Notes under the pieces: generated by a model
What the model was told of the DNA's origin: nothing
Seen by the model: the letters and a program-made list of their open reading frames with translations, nothing else
Database searches by the model: none
Assembly: GCA_030950585.1 (NCBI GenBank)
Contig: JAUZRG010000006.1
Coordinates: 1-54,103 of the forward strand
Direction: 5' to 3'
Length of the DNA: 54,103 nucleotides
Source of the DNA: Mariprofundaceae bacterium
Lineage (GTDB): Bacteria > Pseudomonadota > Zetaproteobacteria > Mariprofundales > Mariprofundaceae
Translations under genes and position numbers: made by a program
In this document: one piece after another, positions 17,985-27,893 of the stretch
How the letters are laid out: the number at the start of each line of letters is the position of its first letter
Numbering within the stretch: position 1 is the first letter of the stretch

Positions 17985-19385
17985 ATGAGCCAATCTTTAC
18001 AATACTCTGAACTTGCCATTATCGTCTTAGCAGCAGGAAAAGGCACCCGTATGTGCTCTTCCCGTGCAAAAGTACTGATGCCATTGTTAGGTAAAAGTAT
18101 GATTGAACATGTGTTGCATAGTGTTGAGGAATTAACACCCAAGGAAATTATTGTCGTGTGTGGTCACGATGCTGAGAATGTTCAAAAAAATATAGGGCAG
18201 CCTCGCGGCCTTCAATGGGTTGAACAGCGTGAACTTCTGGGCACAGGTCATGCCGTGCTTGCGACAGAAGAAAGTATCTCACAGGTTGATAATGTGCTGA
18301 TTGTGTGCGGTGATACACCGATGCTTCAGTCTGAAACACTAGCGACTTTTATTGATGAGCACCTTCGCCAAGAAGCATGTGTGAGTGTGTTGTCAGCTGA
18401 ATTAGATCAACCTGATGGTTATGGTCGCATTGTTCGTGATGTGATGGGTGAGTTTCTTGCCGTGGTGGAAGATAAAGACACCAATATCGAACAACGTGCG
18501 ATTTCTGAAGTGAGTAGCGGTATTTTCTGCATTCAGCGTCAGTGGTTATTTGAACTTCTTCATCAAGTTGAAAATAACAACATGCAGCAAGAATACTATT
18601 TACCTGATGTGGTTCAATTGGCTCTCACCCAAAACTTAAGTGTTCAAGCTATTCCTGTTGCCGATGAATATGAGATTCAAGGTATCAATAATCGTATTCA
18701 ACTCAGTCGCGTTGAACAACACATGCAGCAAAATATTATTCAACACTGGCAAAGCAAAGGGGTGAGTATTGAGAACCCACAAACCGTTCGCATCGAAGCC
18801 AGTGTTAGAATTGGTCAAGATACGACGATTCGTGCGGGGAGCCAGCTTTACGGCTCGACCCATATTGGTGATGACTGTTGTGTTGGTCCTTATGCTGTGA
18901 TTAGTGACAGCTGGATCAATGATCACATTACGATTGAAGCTTTTAGTCACCTTGATCAAGCCAGCGTGGGTAACCATAGCTCTATTGGTCCTTTTGGTCG
19001 TTTAAGAGCAGGAACTGAACTCGATGAAGCAACCCATATCGGTAATTTTGTGGAAATTAAAAATTCAATTATTGGTCAAGGAAGCAAAGCCAACCACCTC
19101 AGTTATATCGGTGATACGCAGATGGGTAAGAACTGTAATATTGGAGCTGGCAGTATTACTTGTAATTACGATGGGGCAAATAAGCATCAAACGAACATTG
19201 GTGACGGTGTTTTTGTTGGCTCTGGCACCAAATTTATTGCGCCTGTTCGTGTTGCTGATGGTGCAACGATTGGTGCAGGAAGTGTCATTACTGAGAGTGT
19301 GGATGAGGATGGTCTTACCTTATCAAAACGCTCAGAGGTTCAATATATAAGGCATTGGAAACGTCCGACCAAAAGTGAGAAATAA
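17985..19385 (+). CDS. glmU: Bifunctional GlmU (UDP-GlcNAc pyrophosphorylase / glucosamine-1-phosphate acetyltransferase)
   Basis: GlmU makes UDP-GlcNAc for peptidoglycan and lipopolysaccharide. The 466-residue protein has the nucleotidyltransferase signature LAAGKGTRM (15-23), then RELLGTGHAV, and a C-terminal left-handed beta helix of hexapeptide repeats. The acetyltransferase motif GAGSITCNYDG is present. Three in-frame ATGs exist; 17985 is preferred because GGAGAA stands just upstream. It is followed after 2 bases by aroE. Confidence 0.95.
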   Translation: MSQSLQYSELAIIVLAAGKGTRMCSSRAKVLMPLLGKSMIEHVLHSVEELTPKEIIVVCGHDAENVQKNIGQPRGLQWVEQRELLGTGHAVLATEESISQVDNVLIVCGDTPMLQSETLATFIDEHLRQEACVSVLSAELDQPDGYGRIVRDVMGEFLAVVEDKDTNIEQRAISEVSSGIFCIQRQWLFELLHQVENNNMQQEYYLPDVVQLALTQNLSVQAIPVADEYEIQGINNRIQLSRVEQHMQQNIIQHWQSKGVSIENPQTVRIEASVRIGQDTTIRAGSQLYGSTHIGDDCCVGPYAVISDSWINDHITIEAFSHLDQASVGNHSSIGPFGRLRAGTELDEATHIGNFVEIKNSIIGQGSKANHLSYIGDTQMGKNCNIGAGSITCNYDGANKHQTNIGDGVFVGSGTKFIAPVRVADGATIGAGSVITESVDEDGLTLSKRSEVQYIRHWKRPTKSEK

Positions 19386-19387
19386 AT

Positions 19388-20272
19388 ATGCCAAACATCA
19401 ATGGTGAAACAAAAGTTTATGGTATCGTAGGTAAGCCTGTTTGTCATTCCTTATCGCCAATGTTTCAGCACTCTTTTTTAGAAGAACATCAGATCAATGC
19501 TACTTATGTACCTTTTTTAGTGGCGGATCAAGAGAGCGTGGATGTCAGTTTGCAAGGCTTATGGCATGCGGGTGTGCAAGGTCTGAATATTACTGTGCCT
19601 TACAAAGAAATGGCTTTTCAACACAGTTCACCCGATGAAGATGCTCAGCGCATTGGTGCTGTGAACACTTTATATAGAGGTGAAGGGGGGTGGTCTTCGA
19701 CCAACACGGACTGGCAAGGTATCTATGATGTGATTCAACAAAAGCAGTGGCCAGTTGAAGGCAAGGATGTTTTATTATTTGGTGCTGGTGGTACAGCCAG
19801 AGCCATCGTCCACGCTTTGAATTTATTAAATATTAAAACATTATACATTACCAACAGAACAGCTGAACGCGCTCAACAATTACAACAACATGCGAAAGAA
19901 CAATACCCAGACCTCAATATTGAACTGGTGGATTGGGATGATAAAAAGTTACAAGCCACGATGTTAAGCACGAGCTTACTCATTAATGCAACCACGCAAG
20001 GCCTTAAGGAAGGTGATACATTTCCTTTTGCGTTGGTAGGCGAAGGTTACGCACTTGATGTGGTGTATCGCCCATCGGGAAAAACAGCCTTTAGGTGTTC
20101 AGCGATGGCTTGTGGACGTGAAGCAGTTGATGGTCTTCCCATGCTACTTGCTCAAGGTGCAGCTTCTTTTTCGCATTGGCATGGCAGAAAGCCAGACTGG
20201 ATTCGTACGCTTGCATGGCTTGAATCTAAACTAGCACGATCTCAGATTTTTCGGTGGAAGGGAACATTATGA
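19388..20272 (+). CDS. aroE: Shikimate dehydrogenase
   Basis: It reduces 3-dehydroshikimate to shikimate with NADPH in the aromatic amino acid pathway. The 294-residue protein has the shikimate-binding opening GKPVCHSLSPMFQH, the catalytic lysine region NITVPYKE, the nucleotide loop GAGGTARAI and the NRT motif (TNRTAER). The C-terminus GLPMLLAQGAASF is typical. The last 4 bases overlap the pilB start (ATGA), tying a housekeeping enzyme to the pilus cluster. Confidence 0.95.
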   Translation: MPNINGETKVYGIVGKPVCHSLSPMFQHSFLEEHQINATYVPFLVADQESVDVSLQGLWHAGVQGLNITVPYKEMAFQHSSPDEDAQRIGAVNTLYRGEGGWSSTNTDWQGIYDVIQQKQWPVEGKDVLLFGAGGTARAIVHALNLLNIKTLYITNRTAERAQQLQQHAKEQYPDLNIELVDWDDKKLQATMLSTSLLINATTQGLKEGDTFPFALVGEGYALDVVYRPSGKTAFRCSAMACGREAVDGLPMLLAQGAASFSHWHGRKPDWIRTLAWLESKLARSQIFRWKGTL

Positions 20273-21966
20273 AAGTATCTCGATTAAGTGATATTCTATT
20301 AAAATCAAAAAAAATAACCCCAGACCAGCAAACTGATATTTTACGTGATATGCGCTTATCGGGCGATACGTTGATTCATCAACTGGTGCATAAGAAAATT
20401 TTCGATGATAAAGAGCTAGCACAATTTATTAGTAAGTCGTCTGGCCGCCCACTCATTGATTTAGATAAGGTCGATATTCCGAGGAATATCACCAAGCTTT
20501 CCATTGCTATCATGCGTACCAATATGGCGATACCCATTCAACGCAGAGGTAGTTCACTTACAATAGCAGTGGTCGACCCTTATGATATTGCTGCACTGGA
20601 TGAGATGGCTTTTATTAGTGGCTGTCAGGCAGAAGTTAAGATTGTGACCGAGTCACAGCTGATGCGTGCTTTTGAACGTATTGATGGCACTGAAGAAAAG
20701 TTAAAAGCTGCGATGGCCGATCTTGAGGCCGATGATCCTGAAGTGATTGATACCCGTGAAGAGACGGATGACGCGACTTCTCTGGTTAAAGCCGAAGAAG
20801 CGCCGATTGTGAAGTTGGTGAACTTAATCTTCTTGGGTGCGGTGAAGCGCGGTGCTTCAGATATTCACATTGAACCTTATGAAAAAATCCTGCGTGTGCG
20901 TTATCGCATCGATGGTGTGTTGCAGGAAATCATGCAACAATCCAAAAGCAAACAAAACGCGATTGTTTCTCGTATTAAAGTCCTTGCTACACTCGATATT
21001 TCTGAACGTCGCTTACCCCAAGATGGACGTATTAAACTCAAAATATCCAAGACCAAAACCATCGATTTTCGTGTGTCTATTTTACCCACATTATTTGGTG
21101 AAAAAGTGGTTATGCGTCTTTTGGATGCTTCTAATTTGCAGCTTAACATGGCTGATCTTGGTTACGCACCTCAAGAGTTGAAATGGTTTAGAGAGAAGAT
21201 ACATCAACCTTATGGCATGGTGCTTGTGACGGGGCCAACGGGTTCGGGTAAAACCGTCAGCTTGTATTCTGCTATTGCTGAAATGAATAAACCAGATGTT
21301 AATATTTGTACTGCTGAAGACCCAGTGGAGTTTAACTTTATGGGCATTAATCAGGTTAATATCAATGTGGGCATTGGTTTAACTTTTCCAATTGCGTTGC
21401 GTTCGTTTTTACGTCAAGACCCTGATATTGTCCTAATTGGTGAGATTCGTGATCAAGAAACCGCTGAAATTGGTATTAAGGCTGCCTTAACAGGCCATTT
21501 GGTTCTTGCCACACTGCACACCAATGATGCCCCCTCGACCATGACGCGCCTTATCAATATGGGCATTGAATCCTTTTTAGTGGGGTCGGCAGTTGAGATT
21601 GTGACCGCACAGCGCTTGGCTCGTACCAATTGCAAGAATTGTACGGAGCCTGAAGTCATTCCTATAGAAGCTCTTATCGAAGCAGGTGCTGCACCAGAAG
21701 AAGCCTCCTCTTATAAAACGATGCACGGTGTCGGCTGTTCGACTTGTAATGATACAGGCTACAAAGGACGTACGGGCTTGTATCAAGTGATGCCTATTTT
21801 TCCAGAGATCCGTGAAGCTGTGTATGCAGGAAAAAATTCTGATGAAATTACAAAAATAGCCGTTAAGTGTGGTGTTCAAACATTAAGAATGGCTGCGCTC
21901 GGAAAAGTCAAAGAAGGCAAGCTCTCTTTAGAGGAGTGTTTGCGTGTAACCGTAGGTGATGAATAA
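20269..21966 (+). CDS. pilB: Type IV pilus extension ATPase PilB
   Basis: PilB is the cytoplasmic hexameric motor that drives pilus extension. The 565-residue protein has an N-terminal GspE-type domain, Walker A GPTGSGKTVSLYS, an Asp box (ASDIHIEPYE), Walker B region VLIGEIRDQETAEIG, a His box (LATLHTNDA) and the tetracysteine zinc site CKNC...CSTC. The ATG at 20269 follows GGAAGGGA and is chosen over one 15 bases upstream. It overlaps aroE by 4 bases and pilC by 1 base. Confidence 0.95.
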   Translation: MKVSRLSDILLKSKKITPDQQTDILRDMRLSGDTLIHQLVHKKIFDDKELAQFISKSSGRPLIDLDKVDIPRNITKLSIAIMRTNMAIPIQRRGSSLTIAVVDPYDIAALDEMAFISGCQAEVKIVTESQLMRAFERIDGTEEKLKAAMADLEADDPEVIDTREETDDATSLVKAEEAPIVKLVNLIFLGAVKRGASDIHIEPYEKILRVRYRIDGVLQEIMQQSKSKQNAIVSRIKVLATLDISERRLPQDGRIKLKISKTKTIDFRVSILPTLFGEKVVMRLLDASNLQLNMADLGYAPQELKWFREKIHQPYGMVLVTGPTGSGKTVSLYSAIAEMNKPDVNICTAEDPVEFNFMGINQVNINVGIGLTFPIALRSFLRQDPDIVLIGEIRDQETAEIGIKAALTGHLVLATLHTNDAPSTMTRLINMGIESFLVGSAVEIVTAQRLARTNCKNCTEPEVIPIEALIEAGAAPEEASSYKTMHGVGCSTCNDTGYKGRTGLYQVMPIFPEIREAVYAGKNSDEITKIAVKCGVQTLRMAALGKVKEGKLSLEECLRVTVGDE

Positions 21967-23186
21967 TGGCAGATGCACCCAAAACGAAACTTCATACCTT
22001 TACATGGAAGGCAAAAACACGCCAAGGTGAGGCCAAAGAAGGTTCACAAGAGGCGCGCGACAAAGGGGTTGTGCTTGCCTCATTGCGTCGGCAGCGATAT
22101 GTGGATATCAAGGTCTCTAAAAAAACGAGTTTTGATATGGAGTTATTCGCTGAAAAAGTGACACCAAAGGATATTAGTATCTTTTTGCGCCAACTTTCCA
22201 CCATGCTCAATGCAGGCTTGCCTTTGGTTCAATGTTTTGAACTGGCAGAGAAAGGGACTGAAAAGAAATCGATGGGAACCTTGTTGACCAAGATTCGTGA
22301 AGGTTTAGAGGCAGGTGGATCCTTAGGTGGAACCTTGCGTCAGTTTCCTCAAGAGTTTGATACCTTGAGTTGTGCACTGGTGGAAGCGGGTGAGCAAGGT
22401 GGTATCCTCGATACCATCTTATTGCGCTTGTGTGGCTACAAAGAAAAATCATTAGCATTGCAAGCAAAGATTAAATCTGCGATGACTTATCCGATTGCCA
22501 TCATTGCGATTTCATTTATTGTGACATCAATCCTAATGATTTTTGTGATTCCAATGTTTGCAGAGATGTTTTCTAGTATGGGTCAAGCACTGCCTTTACC
22601 GACTCAGATTGTGTTAACACTGTCGAATGGTTTTGTGGATTATTGGTATATTGTATTGGCATTGCCCTTTGCGGTTGTTTCAACAATCAAAGCGATTTAC
22701 CGCACGCCTCAAGGTCAGTATCAATTGGATAACTTACAGCTCAACTTACCTATCTTTGGTGATATTTTAAGAAAAGGCGCGGTGGCTCGTTTTTGCAGTA
22801 CTTTTTCCACGCTATCTTCAGCAGGTGTACCTATCCTTGAAACATTGGATACCGTGTCTCAAATATCAGGCAATGTGGTGCTAGAAAGGGTCATTATCAA
22901 TGCGAAGGAATCCATCATGGAAGGGCATACGCTCTCCGAACCTTTAGAAAAAAGTGGTGTGTTTCCACTCATGGTGACTCAAATGATTTCTATTGGTGAG
23001 GCGACAGGTTCTATGGAAGATATGATGGCAAAAATTGCTGATTTCTATGAAGAAGAAGTTGAAACAGCTGTGGATGGTTTAAGTCAGTTAATTGAACCTG
23101 TGATTATGGCCTTTTTGGGTATTGTCATCGGTGGTTTGGTGATCGCGATGTACCTGCCTATTTTCCAAATGGCATCGGGTTTATAA
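21966..23186 (+). CDS. pilC: Type IV pilus inner-membrane platform protein PilC
   Basis: PilC (GspF family) is the membrane platform turned by PilB. The 406-residue protein begins with a soluble stretch containing FTWKAKTRQGEAKEG, then two GspF domains and three hydrophobic segments (about residues 170-195, 220-240 and 370-395). Typical phrases are FLRQLSTMLNAGLPLVQ and FCSTFSTLSSAGVPILE. The start overlaps the pilB stop by 1 base (TAATG). Confidence 0.95.
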   Translation: MADAPKTKLHTFTWKAKTRQGEAKEGSQEARDKGVVLASLRRQRYVDIKVSKKTSFDMELFAEKVTPKDISIFLRQLSTMLNAGLPLVQCFELAEKGTEKKSMGTLLTKIREGLEAGGSLGGTLRQFPQEFDTLSCALVEAGEQGGILDTILLRLCGYKEKSLALQAKIKSAMTYPIAIIAISFIVTSILMIFVIPMFAEMFSSMGQALPLPTQIVLTLSNGFVDYWYIVLALPFAVVSTIKAIYRTPQGQYQLDNLQLNLPIFGDILRKGAVARFCSTFSTLSSAGVPILETLDTVSQISGNVVLERVIINAKESIMEGHTLSEPLEKSGVFPLMVTQMISIGEATGSMEDMMAKIADFYEEEVETAVDGLSQLIEPVIMAFLGIVIGGLVIAMYLPIFQMASGL

Positions 23187-23193
23187 ACAGTCA

Positions 23194-24741
23194 GTGCAAT
23201 ACTTTAGTGCTGTTCGGCAGAATCTCTTTTTAGTTTTTTGGTGTCGGTTATTTTATTTTAGCACGTTATTATTGATTATTGCTTACTTTTATTTTGAGCA
23301 GTTTTCTAATTTAGAGCAATCTCTTTTTTTAACGGTTGTGGGTAGCTCCTTACTTCTTTTTGTTTTACAATGGTTTTTTCAGCATCAAGTTGCTTTTATT
23401 TTTCAATTTTATATTCCTTTCTTACTGGATATTTTTTTTATTGCTGCCTTTGTTTTTATCACAGGTGGCATTGAAAGTCCTTTTGTTTTTGCCTTTGTGT
23501 TGGTGATTGTGGTTGCAGGTAGTCAGCCCAGTATTTTATACATTTTAATCACAACCCTAACAGCTTGTAGTGCTTATGTGTGCGCGGTTTATTTGTATGC
23601 ATGGCAATGGAATAGCCGACTTTTTGTGGAAGATACCCTGAGTATGCTTTTGCAAACATCGGCGTTATTATTGATTGGCGGCATGATGGCCAGCATTGCC
23701 AAACGGCAGCTTTCTTTGGAAGAAGAAACCCATGTTGTGATTAATAAGCACCGCAACCTTCAAGCCTTACACAGTCAGCTGATTGCATCCATGCAGGAAG
23801 GTGTCCTTGTCTTGGACGCAAACTTGCGCATTCAAGATAGCAATCAAGCAGCTCAAAAGCTTTTGGCTTATAAAAAAAAGCAGCAACATCAGCCTTTGCC
23901 GACATTTGTGAAACTGCCTCTTGGCTTGCAGCATTTTTTTCAGGCCAATACGAATGCATGTTTCCAATGTGAATGGCTGATTGATGAAAAGCACTGTCTA
24001 CTCAATGTCATCCGTTTATCGTATGAAAAGGAGTCAATGTGGTTATTGACGATGGTTGATGTGAGTGAAAATTTCAAGTTAGAACAACAAATGGCGCATC
24101 AAGATAAATTGGCCACATTGGGTCGCATGGCTTCTATTCTTGCCCATGAAATTCGCAATCCATTGCAAACGATTTCTCAAGCTGCAGACATCATGCAGCC
24201 AGCAAAGTCTTCTCAAGATCAAGAGATGCAGCAAATTATGCAAGAAGAAATTGAGCGTCTAAAGAGATTGATCAATGATATTTTGGGTTATGTGCAGCCT
24301 TTTCAACCTAAGCCAGTCCGCACAGACATGGGTAGCCTGATTGAATCCTCATTGCATAAAATTGATATAAAGAACAAATTGGGCTTACGTTATAAATGTA
24401 AGTTAAAAGAATTGTTGATTGATCAAGATCATGCGCGCCTTGTGCTTGATAACTTATTGCATAACGCTATTCGTGCCAGTGCAAAAGAAAATAGCATTCA
24501 CATTAAATGTTTTCATAAAAAGGAAAAGTGGTTTCTCAAGGTTTATGATCAAGGTTCGGGTATCCCTGAGCCTATTCAAGCACGTTTATTTGAGCCTTTC
24601 ATTAGTCAATCAGGCATTGGTTTGGGTTTAGCTACCGTATGGCAAGTGTGTCAGGCCAATACTTGGCATGTGTCATTTGAAACATCAAAAGAAGGTACAT
24701 GCTTTACCATTGAAGGGTTTTTGGAGAACGAGAATGGCTAG
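23194..24741 (+). CDS. pilS: Sensor histidine kinase PilS
   Basis: PilS is the membrane sensor that phosphorylates PilR to control pilin transcription. The 515-residue product has about six hydrophobic segments in the first 180 residues, a PAS-like middle region (SMQEGVLVLDANLRIQDSN), the phosphoacceptor LAHEIRNPLQT and an ATPase domain ending GIGLGLATVWQV. It starts at GTG 7 bases after pilC with a weak ribosome binding site; no in-frame ATG lies nearby. It overlaps pilR by 8 bases. Confidence 0.9.
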   Translation: MQYFSAVRQNLFLVFWCRLFYFSTLLLIIAYFYFEQFSNLEQSLFLTVVGSSLLLFVLQWFFQHQVAFIFQFYIPFLLDIFFIAAFVFITGGIESPFVFAFVLVIVVAGSQPSILYILITTLTACSAYVCAVYLYAWQWNSRLFVEDTLSMLLQTSALLLIGGMMASIAKRQLSLEEETHVVINKHRNLQALHSQLIASMQEGVLVLDANLRIQDSNQAAQKLLAYKKKQQHQPLPTFVKLPLGLQHFFQANTNACFQCEWLIDEKHCLLNVIRLSYEKESMWLLTMVDVSENFKLEQQMAHQDKLATLGRMASILAHEIRNPLQTISQAADIMQPAKSSQDQEMQQIMQEEIERLKRLINDILGYVQPFQPKPVRTDMGSLIESSLHKIDIKNKLGLRYKCKLKELLIDQDHARLVLDNLLHNAIRASAKENSIHIKCFHKKEKWFLKVYDQGSGIPEPIQARLFEPFISQSGIGLGLATVWQVCQANTWHVSFETSKEGTCFTIEGFLENENG

Positions 24742-26086
24742 AATACTACTCGTGGAAGATGAGGCAAATGCACGCCGTGTTCTTTCTCTTGGTCTACAAA
24801 TGAAAGGTCATCAGGTGAGCAGTGCGGCGGATGAATTTGAAGCAAAGTCAGCCATGCAGGTTGAGAAGTTTGATATTATCTTGACAGATTTACGCATGAA
24901 AAATGCAGACTCAGGTTTAGCCGTCGTGCGCAGTAGTAAGCAATTACAACCTGAAGCCAAGGTTTTACTCATGACCGCTTATGCCAGTGCTGAAACAGCG
25001 GTGATAGCGATCAAAGAAGGTGCCTTTGACTATATGACCAAGCCTATTTCAGGTGATGATTTGGCGATGGCAGTGGAAGCTGCCCTCAGTGATCGTGATG
25101 ATCAAAAAGAGCAAAAAGAAAATGTTGCAACCCATGACCTCATTGGTGATTCCGTGATCATGCAGCGTGTGCGTCAACGCTTATACCGTGCTGCTAAACG
25201 ACATTTTACGGTGCTTATTTCTGGAGAATCAGGCACAGGCAAGGAGCTTGCTGCACGAACCTTGCATCAATATTCTAAACGTCAACACGGCCCTTTTATT
25301 CCTGTGCACTGTGGTGCTATTCCATCTGAGCTTTTTGAATCTGAACTTTTTGGCCATAAAAAAGGTTCTTTTACAGGTGCAGATCAAGATCGAAAAGGTC
25401 TCATCGAAAGTGCCAATGGTGGTATCCTCTTTTTGGATGAGATTGGTGAAATGCCTTTGCCTGCCCAAGTGAAGTTGCTGCGTGTATTGCAAGAACGCAA
25501 AGTGCGACGTGTCGGCGATGATTTAGAGCATGATATTGATATTCAAGTTGTGGCAGCGACCAATCGAGATTTAGTAAAGGAAGTTGAAGAAGCAAGGTTT
25601 CGTGAAGATTTGTTTTATCGCTTAAATGTGATTCCTATCTATCTTGCGCCATTACGCCAACGTCGTGAAGACATTGAACCGTTGATTCACCATATTATTG
25701 CCAAGTGGCAACAGCATGAAGATGATGATATTTCAATTAGTCCAGCATGTATTGAGCACCTTAGTAATTCACCTTTATTGGGTAATGTGCGCGAGTTAGA
25801 AAATAAGTTGCAAAATCTATTGGCGATGTCGGAAGATGGTGTCTTGGATGAAAGTTTTCTTGATGATGGTCAAGTCGAAGCAGCACAACATGATACTGAG
25901 CAAGCTTTATGCTCATTGGCAGCATTACAGGAATCTCAAATGAATCTTGATCAATGGCTACATCACATTGAACAAGCACTGATTGAGCAAGCTTTGTCAG
26001 CTAGTGATGGCAATACCGCCAAGGCGGCAACCGTCCTTGGTATGAGTAGTCGATCTTTAAGGTATCGTCTTGAAAAAAAAGTGTGA
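24734..26086 (+). CDS. pilR: Sigma54-dependent response regulator PilR
   Basis: An NtrC-type activator that with sigma54 usually turns on pilA. The 450-residue protein has a receiver domain (phospho-Asp52 in TDLRM), an AAA+ domain with GESGTGKE and the loop GSFTGA (the PilR variant of GAFTGA), and a Fis-type helix-turn-helix (GNTAKAATVLGMSSRSLRYRL is the end region). The ATG at 24734 follows GGAGAA inside the end of pilS. No pilA or obvious sigma54 promoter is in the window. Confidence 0.92.
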   Translation: MARILLVEDEANARRVLSLGLQMKGHQVSSAADEFEAKSAMQVEKFDIILTDLRMKNADSGLAVVRSSKQLQPEAKVLLMTAYASAETAVIAIKEGAFDYMTKPISGDDLAMAVEAALSDRDDQKEQKENVATHDLIGDSVIMQRVRQRLYRAAKRHFTVLISGESGTGKELAARTLHQYSKRQHGPFIPVHCGAIPSELFESELFGHKKGSFTGADQDRKGLIESANGGILFLDEIGEMPLPAQVKLLRVLQERKVRRVGDDLEHDIDIQVVAATNRDLVKEVEEARFREDLFYRLNVIPIYLAPLRQRREDIEPLIHHIIAKWQQHEDDDISISPACIEHLSNSPLLGNVRELENKLQNLLAMSEDGVLDESFLDDGQVEAAQHDTEQALCSLAALQESQMNLDQWLHHIEQALIEQALSASDGNTAKAATVLGMSSRSLRYRLEKKV

Positions 26087-26098
26087 GAGAGCGTCAGC

Positions 26099-26866
26099 AT
26101 GATTGAATTTTGGATTATTACGATTGGTTTGTTTGGCATGGTTTTTGGAAGTTTCTCCAATGTGCTAGTACACCGTTTGCCGCGTCGAGAATCGGTTGTC
26201 TTTCCATCCAGCAACTGCCCTAAATGTCATGCCGATATCGCATGGTATGATAATATTCCTGTGTTATCTTATCTCATTTTACGCGCAAAATGCCGACACT
26301 GTCAGCAACATATTGCCATGCGTTACCCGCTATTAGAGATAAGTATGGGTTTATGTTGGTCAGCACTTGTCTGGCATTATGGTTTATCACCCACAACTGT
26401 GATGGCCATTGTATTGGTTAGCCTTTTGTTGGTTTTATCCATTATTGATTTGGAAACAGAGTTATTACCCAATACACTGACCTTTCCCGGTATTGCGCTT
26501 GGTCTTCTCTACAACCTATGGGCAGGTGATATTTATAGCAGTCTCATTGGTGCTTTTGCAGGTTATTTTGTGTTTTGGTCTGTCGCGACAGTGTTTTTCA
26601 TGCTGACCAAGAAACACGGGATGGGTGGCGGTGACTTTAAACTACTGGCGATGCTCGGCGCTTTTTTGGGTTGGCAGTCTTTACCGCTTATTATTTTATT
26701 TGCTTCGTTATCAGGCACAGTGATTAGCGTGATTTATTTGATTATCAGTCGTAAAGGTAGCCAAACACGCATTCGTTTTGGTCCTTTTCTCGCAGCAGCG
26801 GGTATCGTCTGGTTGTTGTGGGGACCTCAAATCTGGCAGTGGTACCTTGATCTTGCCAAAGTCTAA
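26099..26866 (+). CDS. pilD: Prepilin peptidase/N-methyltransferase PilD
   Basis: PilD is a polytopic aspartic protease that cuts and methylates prepilins, and in many species type II secretion pseudopilins too. The 255-residue protein has the cytoplasmic zinc loop CPKC...CRHC near residues 41-67, and the two catalytic aspartates in IDLETELLPN and GMGGGDFKLL. Several hydrophobic segments follow. It starts 12 bases after pilR. Confidence 0.95.
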   Translation: MIEFWIITIGLFGMVFGSFSNVLVHRLPRRESVVFPSSNCPKCHADIAWYDNIPVLSYLILRAKCRHCQQHIAMRYPLLEISMGLCWSALVWHYGLSPTTVMAIVLVSLLLVLSIIDLETELLPNTLTFPGIALGLLYNLWAGDIYSSLIGAFAGYFVFWSVATVFFMLTKKHGMGGGDFKLLAMLGAFLGWQSLPLIILFASLSGTVISVIYLIISRKGSQTRIRFGPFLAAAGIVWLLWGPQIWQWYLDLAKV

Positions 26867-27455
26867 TCGCATTTTAGCCATCAGCGGTGGCATTGGTAGC
26901 GGTAAAAGCACCGTGGCCAGCTACCTTGCCAAGCAAGGCCTAGCTCACTTAGATATGGATCAAGTGTCACGCCAAGTCACTCAAGTTGGTAGCTACGGTT
27001 TGCAACAGCTCACTGCAACCTTTGGCTCAGCAATACTCACCTCTCATCACGAGCTTGATCGCAAAGCATTGGCCAAACTGTGTTTTGCATCCCCTATGCA
27101 TACTGCAACGCTCAACGGCATCCTACATCCGTTGATCTGGGAAGCATCGCATGCATGGCAAGAGCAACAGAAAGGTGATTGGGTCTTATTTGAAATACCA
27201 CTACTGATCGAATCCAATAGTCTGTATCGAGTCGATCAAGTGGTCATGGTCATAGCTAATTTAAAGACAAGAAGGCAACGTGTGCTAGCCCGTGGCTTTC
27301 AAGATGAAACAGCTTTTGAAGCTATCTTAAAACACCAGTGTCAAGATGAACAACGCATTCAAGCTGCTGACTTTATCATTGATAATGATGGCTACTCACA
27401 CATGCATGAACAGTGTGATGCTTTGTTGAGTCATTTAAGAAATGATAATCTGTAG
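26853..27455 (+). CDS. coaE: Dephospho-CoA kinase
   Basis: CoaE performs the last step of coenzyme A synthesis. The P-loop GGIGSGKST is near the N-terminus, followed by DMDQVSRQV and the CoA-binding segment VLFEIPLLIES. No ATG/GTG is available close to the conserved N-terminus; TTG at 26853 (200 residues) or TTG at 26847 overlap the pilD 3' end. A GTG at 26778 would add an unrelated 25-residue tail. pilD-coaE adjacency is common in gammaproteobacteria. Confidence 0.9.
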   Translation: MPKSNRILAISGGIGSGKSTVASYLAKQGLAHLDMDQVSRQVTQVGSYGLQQLTATFGSAILTSHHELDRKALAKLCFASPMHTATLNGILHPLIWEASHAWQEQQKGDWVLFEIPLLIESNSLYRVDQVVMVIANLKTRRQRVLARGFQDETAFEAILKHQCQDEQRIQAADFIIDNDGYSHMHEQCDALLSHLRNDNL

Positions 27456-27893
27456 GCTGAACTTACAGCTATGTTGATAGTTCTTGTATATGATTTTTTC
27501 ATTTTAGACTTTTAGTAGCTGTTTACCATACTGTTCTGATGGTATTTGTTGATGTTAAACATGCACTGTGCAAGCGTATGAAAAACTCAAAGTAATTAAA
27601 TTTAATTGCAATATATTTTCATGTTTAGCATGATATTTTATTCTTAGAGTTAAATTGTTTTCAAATCGCGCTGTAAATACGTATAATAAATGCTGTGTTA
27701 TTATTGATTTTTCTAAATGTTTTCGCACTATATTAAATACATGTTTTATCTGTTTTTTAAAAGTTTTTAGAGGAAATAAAGATAATTATATCATCTTAGG
27801 CTCTGTTGACATTTGGACAGTGAGCTTGAGGCATTAATTTGTTTAGACTTCACCTTTGTGAGGTTTTTTGCATGTGTAATACAAGGCTTATTG
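27456..27893. other. AT-rich gene-poor stretch
   Basis: No credible gene is seen here. Base composition is clearly more AT-rich than the neighbours, with several short homopolymer runs. Around 27798-27825 the sequence GGCTCTGTTGACATTTGG resembles the ends of some insertion sequences, but no partner end was found. A weak stem-loop with T run (ACCT...AGGT then TTTTTT) lies near 27852-27868. It may be a remnant of transferred DNA. Confidence 0.4.

Noticed and set aside
26830-26850. TGGCAG-N-TTG resembling a sigma54 promoter
   Set aside because: Spacing and GC/GG dinucleotides do not fit the -24/-12 pattern, and it lies inside pilD.
27852-27868. ACCT...AGGT plus six T as a terminator
   Set aside because: Stem is only four pairs; too weak to list as a separate feature.
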